From an uncultured Collinsella sp. (lineage in GTDB: Bacteria > Actinomycetota > Coriobacteriia > Coriobacteriales > Coriobacteriaceae), in contig CAJLLB010000024.1 in assembly GCA_905207425.1 (NCBI GenBank), positions 1 to 18,471 of the forward strand: a DNA stretch of 18,471 nucleotides, given 5' to 3'. Positions 6,200-13,417 of this stretch are shown here, in pieces (position 1 is the stretch's first letter; every line of letters starts with the position of its first letter). The notes below the pieces were generated by a model that did no database searches, was not told the origin of the DNA, and was given only the letters and a program-made list of their open reading frames with translations. The position numbers and the translations under genes are program-made.

Positions 6200-7516
6200 A
6201 TGAAGAACGAAATGAGCAGAAGGCAGTTCCTGGGCTTTGCTGGTTCCGCGGCTGCGGTGCTTGGTCTGGGTCTCGTGGGCTGCGGTGGTTCTGCCGGCTC
6301 CGGCTCCTCTGCTTCTGGTGACGCTGCCGAGGTCTACTTCCTCCAATTCAAGCCCGAGGTCGACAAGGAGTGGAAGGAGATCGCCAAGGCCTATAAGAAG
6401 GAGAAGGGCGTCGAGGTCAAGATCGTGACCGCCGCCTCCAACACTTACGAGGAGAAGCTCAAGTCCGAGATGTCCAAGAGCTCCGCTCCGACCCTGTTCC
6501 AGGTCAACGGCCCCACCGGTCTTAAGAACTGGAAGGATTACTGCGCCGACCTGTCCGATACCAAGCTCCGCGGTGAGCTCATTGACGACTCCCTGGCTCT
6601 GCAGTCCGATGGCAAGGATCTGGGTATCGACTGGGTCCAGGAGAGCTACGGCATCATCTACAACAAGCAGCTGCTCGAGAAGGCTGGCTACAAGGCCGAG
6701 GACATCAACTCCTTCGACAAGCTGAAGGCTTGTGCCGACGACATCCAGGCCCGCAAGGACGAGCTCGGCATTGAGGGCGCCTTCACTTCTGCTGGCATGG
6801 ATGACTCCTCCAGCTGGCGCTACACCACCCACCTCGCCAACCTCCCGCTCTACTACGAGTTCGAGAAGGAGCACAACCAGGAGGACGACGAGATCAAGGG
6901 CGAGTATCTCGACAACTTCAAGCAGATTTTCGACCTGTATATCACCGACTCCACCTGCGATCCTTCGCAGCTTGCTTCCAAGACTGGCGACGACGCCACC
7001 AACGAGTTCGCAACCGGCAAGGCCGTCTTCTATCAGAACGGCTCCTGGGCTTACGCTGACCTCACCAAGGCCGGCATGACCGACGATCAGATTGGCATGA
7101 TGCCCATCTACATCGGTGTCGACGGCGAGGAGAACCAGGGCCTGTGCTCCGGCGGCGAGAACTACTGGTGCGTCAGCTCCCAGGCTTCCGAGGATGCCCA
7201 GAAGGCCACCGAGGACTTCATGTATTGGTGTGTCACTTCTGACACCGCCACCAGCATCATCGCTGACAAGATGGGTCTGACCGCCCCGTTCAAGAGCGCC
7301 AAGGAAACCACCAACGTCTTCTCGCAGCAGGCCGTTGCCATGGCCAAGGACGGCAAGAAGACCGTCGCTTGGGACTTCGTCTACATCCCCTCTGAGGAGT
7401 GGAAGAAGAACCTCAAGCAGGCTCTGATTGCCTATGCTGCCGACAACAGCAAGTGGGACGGCGTCAAGAACGCCTTCGTCGATGGCTGGAAGACCGAGAA
7501 GGCTGCTTCCGAGTAA
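6200..7516 (+). CDS. sugar ABC transporter substrate-binding lipoprotein
   Basis: The 438-residue family-1 extracellular binding protein captures an oligosaccharide outside the membrane for the two permeases downstream. The N-terminus carries SRRQFL (6-11), a twin-arginine-like signal, then a hydrophobic stretch and the lipobox LVGC with Cys28 as lipidation site. A Ser/Gly linker follows. The mature part shows typical features of carbohydrate-binding proteins, including ESYGIIYNKQLLEKAGY and a repeated NG-W pattern. The start at 6200 is chosen because GAAAGGGTGG (6184-6193) is a good ribosome site for it; an upstream in-frame GTG at 6182 lacks one. Codon use is strongly biased to C-ending codons, as expected for an abundant protein. 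Substrate specificity cannot be read from sequence; alpha-glucosides or malto-oligosaccharides are favoured by context. Confidence 0.92.
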   Translation: MKNEMSRRQFLGFAGSAAAVLGLGLVGCGGSAGSGSSASGDAAEVYFLQFKPEVDKEWKEIAKAYKKEKGVEVKIVTAASNTYEEKLKSEMSKSSAPTLFQVNGPTGLKNWKDYCADLSDTKLRGELIDDSLALQSDGKDLGIDWVQESYGIIYNKQLLEKAGYKAEDINSFDKLKACADDIQARKDELGIEGAFTSAGMDDSSSWRYTTHLANLPLYYEFEKEHNQEDDEIKGEYLDNFKQIFDLYITDSTCDPSQLASKTGDDATNEFATGKAVFYQNGSWAYADLTKAGMTDDQIGMMPIYIGVDGEENQGLCSGGENYWCVSSQASEDAQKATEDFMYWCVTSDTATSIIADKMGLTAPFKSAKETTNVFSQQAVAMAKDGKKTVAWDFVYIPSEEWKKNLKQALIAYAADNSKWDGVKNAFVDGWKTEKAASE

Positions 7517-7547
7517 GTAGTTGCTGCCCAAGCTATCTGATTAGCGA

Positions 7548-7583
7548 CAGGGGGCGGGCAGACGTTGGTTTGCCCGCCCCCTG
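7548..7583 (+). promoter_or_regulatory. intercistronic hairpin between binding-protein and permease genes
   Basis: A perfect 13-bp G/C-rich stem (7548-7560 with 7571-7583) has a 10-nt loop and no T-run, so it is not a standard terminator. It lies 31 nt after the binding-protein stop and 20 nt before the permease start. Such stems commonly stabilise the upstream message and lower expression downstream, fitting the need for more binding protein than permease. Confidence 0.7.
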
Positions 7584-7603
7584 CATATTGAAAGGACCCT
7601 TCT

Positions 7604-8458
7604 ATGGGCAAAGCACTCAAGCGCTGGTGGCCGCTCTTTATGCTGCCCACGTGCCTGGCGTTTATGATCGGGTTCGTGATTCCCTTTATCCAGGGCTTCT
7701 ATCTCTCGTTCTGCCAGTTTATTACCATCAACAATACGCACTTTGTCGGTATCGAGAACTACGTGCGCGCACTGTCCGATCCGCAGTTTGCCACGTCGTT
7801 CTTCTTTACGGTGGCGTTTGCCTTCCTGTCGACGGTGCTCATCAACGTGATTGCCCTCGCCATCGCGCAGGCGCTCACCCGCAAAGCGCTCAAGGGCACC
7901 AACATCTTCCGTACGATCTTCTTTATGCCTAACCTGATCGGCGGCATCGTGCTGGGCTACATTTGGCAGATTCTGATCAACTGCCTGCTCTCCAACGTGG
8001 GCGCCCAGCTCATCGCCCTTAACTCTGCTGCTGGCTTCTGGGGCCTTATCATCCTGACCCTGTGGCAGCAGGTCGGCTACATGATGATCATCTACATCGC
8101 TGGTCTGCAGTCTATTCCGTCCGACTACATCGAGGCCGCCAAGGTCGACGGTGCCACGGCATGGCAGACGTTTTGGAAGGTTAAGATCCCTAACCTGATG
8201 CCGACGATCACCATCTGCCTGTTCCTGTCCATCACCAACGGCTTTAAGCTGTTCGACCAGAACCTCGCCCTTACCGGTGGTGCCCCCGCGCACTCCACCG
8301 AGATGCTCGCCCTGAACATCTACAACACGTTCTACTCGCGTGCCGGCATCGCATGGCAGGGCATTGGCCAGGCCAAGGCAGTCATCTTCTGCATTCTGGT
8401 CGTCGCTATTTCTATGATCCAGCTTAAGGCCACGAGGTCCAAGGAGGTGCAGCAGTAA
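7604..8458 (+). CDS. sugar ABC transporter permease (MalF/UgpA type)
   Basis: The 284-residue inner-membrane protein begins with a membrane segment at about residues 10-30 and has about six in all. The cytoplasmic EAA loop at about 177-195 (IEAAKVDGATAWQTFWKVKIP) contacts the ATPase. It lacks the long N-terminal extension of enterobacterial MalF, so it is the short CUT1-family form. AAAGGA seven bases before the ATG supports the start. It overlaps the next gene by one base (TAATG), which indicates translational coupling. Context and pairing with the next permease make the assignment firm; the sugar is not known. Confidence 0.93.
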   Translation: MGKALKRWWPLFMLPTCLAFMIGFVIPFIQGFYLSFCQFITINNTHFVGIENYVRALSDPQFATSFFFTVAFAFLSTVLINVIALAIAQALTRKALKGTNIFRTIFFMPNLIGGIVLGYIWQILINCLLSNVGAQLIALNSAAGFWGLIILTLWQQVGYMMIIYIAGLQSIPSDYIEAAKVDGATAWQTFWKVKIPNLMPTITICLFLSITNGFKLFDQNLALTGGAPAHSTEMLALNIYNTFYSRAGIAWQGIGQAKAVIFCILVVAISMIQLKATRSKEVQQ

Positions 8459-9297
8459 TGAAACGCGATAAGGCTATTAACCGCGCGCTCTCGATTTTCT
8501 TTACGATTCTGTCGCTCGCATGGATCTACCCCGTGTTCATGATTGCGCTCAATTCCTTTAAGAAAGCGACCGCAATCAGCACCACCACGGCATTCGATCT
8601 GCTCACGCCCGAGACGTTCAACGGCCTCGCAAACTACATGCACGCCCTTAACGAGCAGGGCTTTGCCTCGGCATTTATGTACTCGCTCATCATCACGGTC
8701 ACGTCGGTCGTGCTGATCTTGGTGTGCTGCTCCATGTGCGCTTGGTACGTGGTTCGTGTCAACAGCAAGATCTCGAACTTCTTCTATTACCTGTTCGTGT
8801 TCTCGATGGTTGTACCGTTCCAGATGCTCATGTTCACGCTGTCCAATTTGGCGGACCGCATCGGCTTCAACACGCCGTTCAACATCTGCTTTATCTATCT
8901 GGGCTTTGGCGCGGGCCTGGCGGTCTTTATGTTCGCCGGCTTTGTAAAGAACATCCCGCTCGAGATCGAGGAGGCGGCCATGATTGACGGCTGCAACCCG
9001 GTCCAGGTGTTCTTTAAGATTGTCCTTCCCATCATGAAGCCCACCTATCTTTCGGTCGGCATCCTCGAGACCATGTGGGTCTGGAACGACTATCTGCTGC
9101 CCTACCTTACGCTCGACTCCACCAAGTACAAGACCATTCCTATCTTGATCCAGTACTTCCGCGGCGGCTACGGCCACGTCGAGCTCGGCCCCATGATGGC
9201 CTGCATCATGATGGTCGTTATCCCCATCGTCATCATGTACATCCTCTGTCAGAAGTACATCATCGACGGCGTGGTGGCAGGTGCCGTCAAGGGCTGA
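8458..9297 (+). CDS. sugar ABC transporter permease (MalG/UgpE type)
   Basis: The 279-residue partner permease has about six membrane segments, the first near residues 10-30. Its EAA loop at about 170-190 (EIEEAAMIDGCNPVQVFFK) is followed by ILP-type residues and the C-terminal transport domain. Start and stop are set by the TAATG overlap with the preceding permease. Together the two form the membrane channel of a CUT1 importer served by the binding protein upstream and the ATPase downstream. Confidence 0.93.
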   Translation: MKRDKAINRALSIFFTILSLAWIYPVFMIALNSFKKATAISTTTAFDLLTPETFNGLANYMHALNEQGFASAFMYSLIITVTSVVLILVCCSMCAWYVVRVNSKISNFFYYLFVFSMVVPFQMLMFTLSNLADRIGFNTPFNICFIYLGFGAGLAVFMFAGFVKNIPLEIEEAAMIDGCNPVQVFFKIVLPIMKPTYLSVGILETMWVWNDYLLPYLTLDSTKYKTIPILIQYFRGGYGHVELGPMMACIMMVVIPIVIMYILCQKYIIDGVVAGAVKG

Positions 9298-9321
9298 TGC
9301 CGTAACAGTTTTGCAAGTTTC

Positions 9322-9348
9322 TGCGGCGCCCCTCAGCGTGGCGCCGCA
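9322..9348 (+). promoter_or_regulatory. intercistronic hairpin before the ATPase gene
   Basis: A perfect 9-bp stem, TGCGGCGCC with GGCGCCGCA, has a 9-nt loop and no T-run. It is followed by GCATATCGAAAGG, nearly the same sequence that follows the hairpin at 7548-7583. The repeated design suggests a shared role in setting cistron ratios. Confidence 0.6.
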
Positions 9349-9365
9349 TATCGAAAGGTAGAGAC

Positions 9366-10565
9366 ATGGCCGAGATCGTTCTCAAACATGTTCAGAAGGT
9401 GTATCCCAACAACGAGTCCAAAAAGAAGGGCTTCTTTGGCAAAAAGAAGAAGACCGAGGAGAAGAAGCACAACCTCAAGGTTACCGAGGACGGCGTGCTT
9501 GCGGTGGAGGACTTTAACCTCACCGTGCATGACCAGGAGTTCATCGTCCTCGTTGGCCCCTCTGGCTGCGGTAAGTCCACGACGATGCGCATGGTCGCCG
9601 GCCTGGAGGACATTACCTCGGGCGATGTGCTCATCGACGGCAAGCGTGTCAACGACGTGGCGCCCAAGGACCGCGACATCGCCATGGTGTTCCAGAGCTA
9701 CGCTCTGTACCCCAATATGACGGTGTACGAGAACATGGCATTTACGCTCGAGCTCAAGAAGGTTCCCAAGGACGAGATCGACCGCAAGGTTCGCTCTGCT
9801 GCCGAGATTCTGGGCATTACCGAGTACCTCGACCGTAAGCCCAAGGCGCTCTCCGGCGGCCAGCGCCAGCGTGTCGCTATCGGCCGCGCCATCGTGCGTG
9901 ACCCCAAGGTCTTCCTGATGGACGAGCCGCTGTCCAACCTGGACGCCAAGCTTCGTAACCAGATGCGTGCCGAGCTCATTAAGCTGCGCCACGAGATCAA
10001 GGGCACGTTCATTTATGTTACTCACGACCAGACCGAGGCTATGACCCTCGGTGACCGTATCGTGGTCATGAAGGACGGCGTTGTCCAGCAGATCGCCACG
10101 CCGCAGGAGGTCTTCAACCATCCCGCGAACATCTTCGTCGCCGGCTTCATCGGCGTGCCGCAGATGAACTTCTTCGATGCCCAGCTGGTGCGCTCGGGCA
10201 ACGGCTTTACCGTCAAGACCGAGGATATGAACGTGGCGCTCGCCCCCGAGACTTGCGCTCAGCTTGCCCTCAACTGGGACGGCGGCGACGTGAAGGAGAT
10301 TACGGCCGGCGTGCGTCCCGAGCAGATCCTGCTTGCCGACAAGGGCGAGGAGGGCGCGCTCCAGGGTACCGTCGAGGTGACCGAGCTCATGGGCTCGACC
10401 GAGCATGTCCACGTGACCGCTCCCGACGGCCAGTTTGTCCTGATTATCCCCGTCGTCGACCTCGAGGCCAAGGGCGCGCTCAAGGCTGGCGACACCATCT
10501 GGTTCAAGTTCGAGAAGAACGCGACCCACCTCTTCGATAAGGTCTCTGGCAAGAACCTTATCTAG
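9366..10565 (+). CDS. ABC sugar importer ATPase (MsmX/UgpC-like)
   Basis: The 399-residue ATPase energises the upstream importer. Visible motifs are Walker A GPSGCGKST (64-72), Q-loop Gln110, signature LSGGQ (162-166), Walker B with Asp186-Glu187, D-loop SNLD and H-loop His220. A C-terminal regulatory/TOBE region (about 240-399) contains AGVRPEQI. Residues about 15-40 hold an unusual Lys-rich insertion (KKKGFFGKKKKTEEKK) between the first beta strand and the rest of the fold, placing Walker A about 27 residues later than usual. GAAAGG seven bases before the ATG supports the start. Relatives of this family often serve several importers. It ends the operon, 68 nt before a strong terminator. Confidence 0.94.
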   Translation: MAEIVLKHVQKVYPNNESKKKGFFGKKKKTEEKKHNLKVTEDGVLAVEDFNLTVHDQEFIVLVGPSGCGKSTTMRMVAGLEDITSGDVLIDGKRVNDVAPKDRDIAMVFQSYALYPNMTVYENMAFTLELKKVPKDEIDRKVRSAAEILGITEYLDRKPKALSGGQRQRVAIGRAIVRDPKVFLMDEPLSNLDAKLRNQMRAELIKLRHEIKGTFIYVTHDQTEAMTLGDRIVVMKDGVVQQIATPQEVFNHPANIFVAGFIGVPQMNFFDAQLVRSGNGFTVKTEDMNVALAPETCAQLALNWDGGDVKEITAGVRPEQILLADKGEEGALQGTVEVTELMGSTEHVHVTAPDGQFVLIIPVVDLEAKGALKAGDTIWFKFEKNATHLFDKVSGKNLI

Positions 10566-10633
10566 GCCCGGTGCATCCAGGCCCTTCCTTTGGGCGACTG
10601 CGGTATTGCCATCCTTTTGCCGCGGTCACATAT

Positions 10634-10679
10634 AAGGCTCCCCTCCCGTCCACTGGGCGAGAGGGGAGCCTTTCTTTGT
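10634..10679 (+). terminator. rho-independent terminator of the ABC importer operon
   Basis: A perfect 12-bp stem, AAGGCTCCCCTC with GAGGGGAGCCTT (10634-10645 and 10661-10672), is followed by TTCTTTGTG. It is the only strong terminator after the ATPase gene. Confidence 0.88.
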
Positions 10680-10704
10680 GTTGGGGCTGTCTGACCGGTC
10701 GTTT

Positions 10705-10921
10705 GTCTCGATCTGTAACGGGTGAGGCTGATTTCGGACGTTAGATGTTACAGATCGAGACGGTTCCGCTGAGCTAACCATTTCATCTAAATCTGTAACA
10801 CCAAAGGTGAATTTCAGCTGCTAGATGTTACAGATTGAGATAAACCCAAGGGGAGGGGCCGGTATGTCTCAATCTGTAACAGCTGGGGCCGTTTTTACCG
10901 AGTAGCTGTTACAGATCGAGA
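10705..10921. repeat. cluster of three related long inverted repeats
   Basis: Three units occur in tandem, each two inverted arms of 15-18 nt around a 19-27 nt loop. Unit 1: perfect arms 10705-10719 and 10747-10761. Unit 2: 10785-10800 and 10826-10841, one mismatch. Unit 3: 10867-10884 and 10904-10921, one mismatch. All contain ATCTGTAAC in the left arm and GTTACAGAT in the right. Units 1 and 2 also share loop sequence (GGTGA, ATTTC, TAGAT). One arm position changes from G-C in unit 1 to A-T in unit 2, so pairing is kept. The cluster lies between the convergent ABC importer and glgP terminators, with no coding evidence. Confidence 0.85.
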
Positions 10922-10961
10922 TTGTTTGGTCGAGTCGGGTCACAGGGTAGCGTGCGGGCAC

Positions 10962-10997
10962 AAAAAGCGGAGCCGCGTTGCCACGACTCCGCTTTCA
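10962..10997 (-). terminator. terminator downstream of glgP
   Basis: On the minus strand, 26 nt after the glgP stop, AGCGGAG (10993-10987) pairs with CTCCGCT (10972-10966), with further pairs inside the loop. A TTTTT run follows (10966-10962). Confidence 0.8.
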
Positions 10998-11021
10998 AGA
11001 GGATGGGTAAAGGAAACGAAA

Positions 11022-13289
11022 TTAGCTCAGGTGCCAAATCTCGTCGTTGTACTGGGAGATGGTGCGGTCGGACGAGAAGGTGCCGGCGTTGGCGATATTG
11101 ATGAGCGCCTTGCGCATCCAGGCGTCCTGGTCCTCGTAGTCGGCCAGCACGCGCTCCTTGGTCTGGATGTACTCCTCAATGTCGAGCAGGGCCATAAACC
11201 AGTCCTTGCCCTTAATGTCGTCGTGCAGGCGCTGCAGGCGCTCGGCATTGCCGGTCGCCATAAAGGCCGGGTTGGTGATGAAGTCCACCAGCAGTTTAAT
11301 GCCGGGCTTGCGGTAGAGCACACCGGCGTCATAGGTGCCGTTGGCATAGAGCTGCTCGACCTGTTTGGAAGAGGCGCCAAAGGTATAGATGTTCTCGTCG
11401 CCCACGAGCTCGGCAATCTCCACGTTGGCACCGTCGAGCGTGCACAGGGTCAGGGCGCCGTTAAGCATGAACTTCATGTTAGAGGTGCCGCTCGCCTCTT
11501 TGGAGGCCAGGCTGATCTGCTCGGAGATGTCGGCGGCGGGAATCACGCGCTCGGCGGCGGTGACGTTGTAGTTCTCGATCATGACGACCTGCAGGTAGGG
11601 AGCCACGTCGGGGTCGTTGGCGATCCACTGGGAAAGCGTCAGGATTAGGTGGATGATATCCTGAGCGATGGTGTAGGCAGGGGCCGCCTTGCCGCCAAAG
11701 ATGATGGTGACGGGGTGCTTAGGCTTGTTGCCGTTCTTGATGTCGAGGTACTTCCAGATGATGTAGAGCGCGAGCATCTGCTGGCGCTTGTACTCGTGGA
11801 TACGCTTGACCTGGACGTCGATGATGGCGTTGGAGGGGATCGTCACGCCCTGTTCGAGCGCCATAAACTCGCGCATGATGGTCTTGGCTTCGGCCTTGGT
11901 GGCAGCCAGGCGCTCAAGAATGTTCTTGTCGTCAGCGAACTCGGCGAGCTTGCTCAGGTCGCCGGTGCTGCGCCAATCGGTACCGATTACATCGTCGAGC
12001 AGGCTGGCAAGCGCGGGGTTGGCGCCATGGATCCAACGGCGGAAGGTGATGCCGTTGGTCTTGTTGGAGAACTTTTCGGGGTAGATCTCGTAGAACGGAT
12101 GAAGCTCGGTATCCTCCAGGATCTTGGTGTGGAGTGCGGCGACGCCGTTGATGGAGAAGCCAAAGTGGATGTCCATGTGGGCCATGTGGACGGTGTCGTA
12201 CTCGTCGATGATGGCGACACGCGGGTCGTCGTGCTCGGCCTTGGCGACCTCGTCGAGCTTGACGATAATGTCGGCGATGGCAGGGGAGACCTTCTGCAGG
12301 CTGGCGAGCGGCCACTTCTCGAGCGCCTCGGCAAGAATCGTGTGGTTAGTGTAGGCGACCATGGAGCGTACGATGGTCACGGCCTCGTCAAACTCGATGT
12401 CATGCTCGGTGGTGAGCAAGCGAATGAGCTCGGGGATGACCATGGTGGGGTGCGTGTCGTTAATTTGGACCACGGCGTAGTCGGCCAGATCGTGCAGGTT
12501 GCTGCCGCGCTCGACGGCCTCGTCGATCAGGAGCTGGGCGGCGTTGCTCACCATGAAGTACTCCTGATAGATGCGAAGTAGGCGGCCCTGCTCGTCGGAA
12601 TCGTCGGGGTAGAGGAACAAGGTGAGGTTCTTGGCGATCTCGGTCTTGTCGAAGTCGATGGAGCTGCCGGGGACCAGGCCGTCGTCGACGCTTGCCAGGT
12701 CGAACAGGCGCAGGCGGTTCTTGGTGGGCTGGCCGTAACCGGGCACATCGATGTTGACGAGCTTGGAAGTAACGGCAAAATCGCCGAACTCGACGGTGTA
12801 GGAGCGGTCATCGTCGACTAGGATGTCCTGCTCACCGAGCCACTCGTCGGGGACGGCCTTCTGCTGGTTGTCGACAAAGCGCTGACGGAACAGACCGTAG
12901 TGATAGTTGAGGCCCACGCCATCGCCGGTCAAGCCCAGCGTGGCGATGGAATCCAGGAAGCATGCGGCCAAGCGGCCCAGGCCGCCGTTGCCGAGTGACG
13001 GCTCGACCTCGAATTCCTCGATCTTGTTGAGGTCGTGACCTGCGGCGGTGAGCTGGTCCTTAACCTCGTCGTAGATGCCGAGGTCGATCATGTTGTTGAT
13101 GAGCAGCTTGCCGATCAAAAATTCGGCGGAAATGTAATAGAGCTTTTTCTTGCCGTTGTTGAGCGGGCAGGCGGCGGAGCGCTCCTGCACGAGTTTGACC
13201 AGCAGCTTGTAAATGCGACGGTCGTCGAGCTGCTCGAGCGAGGTGCCAAAAGACTGCTCGGCGAGTTCCATGAGGTTAATTTGGGGCAT
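11022..13289 (-). CDS. glgP: glycogen/maltodextrin phosphorylase
   Basis: The 755-residue GT35 phosphorylase releases glucose-1-phosphate from alpha-1,4-glucans with inorganic phosphate, using pyridoxal phosphate in the cytoplasm. Family landmarks are EPSLGNGGLGRLAACFLDS in the N-terminal half, RIHEYKRQ, and the cofactor segment EASGTSNMKFMLNGA, whose Lys606 should form the Schiff base. Length is normal for bacterial enzymes. The start at 13289 is preceded by AGGAG at 5-nt spacing; an in-frame ATG at 13316 lacks a good site and would add nine residues. It follows malQ on the same strand after 128 nt holding a hairpin, so the two may form one operon. MalQ and this enzyme are the classical pair for malto-oligosaccharide breakdown. 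Confidence 0.95.
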   Translation of the reverse strand: MPQINLMELAEQSFGTSLEQLDDRRIYKLLVKLVQERSAACPLNNGKKKLYYISAEFLIGKLLINNMIDLGIYDEVKDQLTAAGHDLNKIEEFEVEPSLGNGGLGRLAACFLDSIATLGLTGDGVGLNYHYGLFRQRFVDNQQKAVPDEWLGEQDILVDDDRSYTVEFGDFAVTSKLVNIDVPGYGQPTKNRLRLFDLASVDDGLVPGSSIDFDKTEIAKNLTLFLYPDDSDEQGRLLRIYQEYFMVSNAAQLLIDEAVERGSNLHDLADYAVVQINDTHPTMVIPELIRLLTTEHDIEFDEAVTIVRSMVAYTNHTILAEALEKWPLASLQKVSPAIADIIVKLDEVAKAEHDDPRVAIIDEYDTVHMAHMDIHFGFSINGVAALHTKILEDTELHPFYEIYPEKFSNKTNGITFRRWIHGANPALASLLDDVIGTDWRSTGDLSKLAEFADDKNILERLAATKAEAKTIMREFMALEQGVTIPSNAIIDVQVKRIHEYKRQQMLALYIIWKYLDIKNGNKPKHPVTIIFGGKAAPAYTIAQDIIHLILTLSQWIANDPDVAPYLQVVMIENYNVTAAERVIPAADISEQISLASKEASGTSNMKFMLNGALTLCTLDGANVEIAELVGDENIYTFGASSKQVEQLYANGTYDAGVLYRKPGIKLLVDFITNPAFMATGNAERLQRLHDDIKGKDWFMALLDIEEYIQTKERVLADYEDQDAWMRKALINIANAGTFSSDRTISQYNDEIWHLS

Positions 13290-13325
13290 GTTTTCTCCTG
13301 TGATGGGTTGTTTCATGTCTGCAAT

Positions 13326-13372
13326 TCATAAGAAGCCCGCGCGAGGGGATTGGGGTGGCCTCACGCGGGAAA
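13326..13372 (-). terminator. hairpin between malQ and glgP (terminator or attenuator)
   Basis: On the minus strand an 11-bp stem with one mismatch (13369-13359 with 13346-13336) is followed by CTTCTTATG. The T-run is short, and only 46 nt separate the stem from the glgP start with no evident promoter between. Partial termination or an intercistronic stabilising stem is as likely as a full stop. Confidence 0.55.
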
Positions 13373-13417
13373 AGCAAGCGCGTCCGCACGGTGGGGAGGG
13401 GTCGGGCGCGGTAGCTC

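Noticed and set aside
6092..7531. 479-codon minus-strand reading frame opposite the binding-protein gene
   Set aside because: It is Leu/Gly/Val-rich with no family resemblance and mirrors the strongly biased codons of the real gene.
9333..10529. 398-codon minus-strand reading frame opposite the ATPase gene
   Set aside because: It is an antisense shadow of an ATPase gene with all motifs intact.
5174..10565. Whole transport cluster as a recently transferred island
   Set aside because: Base composition and codon use match the flanking genes. No integrase, transposase or direct repeats were seen around it.
10705..10921. CRISPR-like array
   Set aside because: The repeats are inverted within each unit, not direct repeats of constant length. 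Spacers are not uniform and no cas genes are present.
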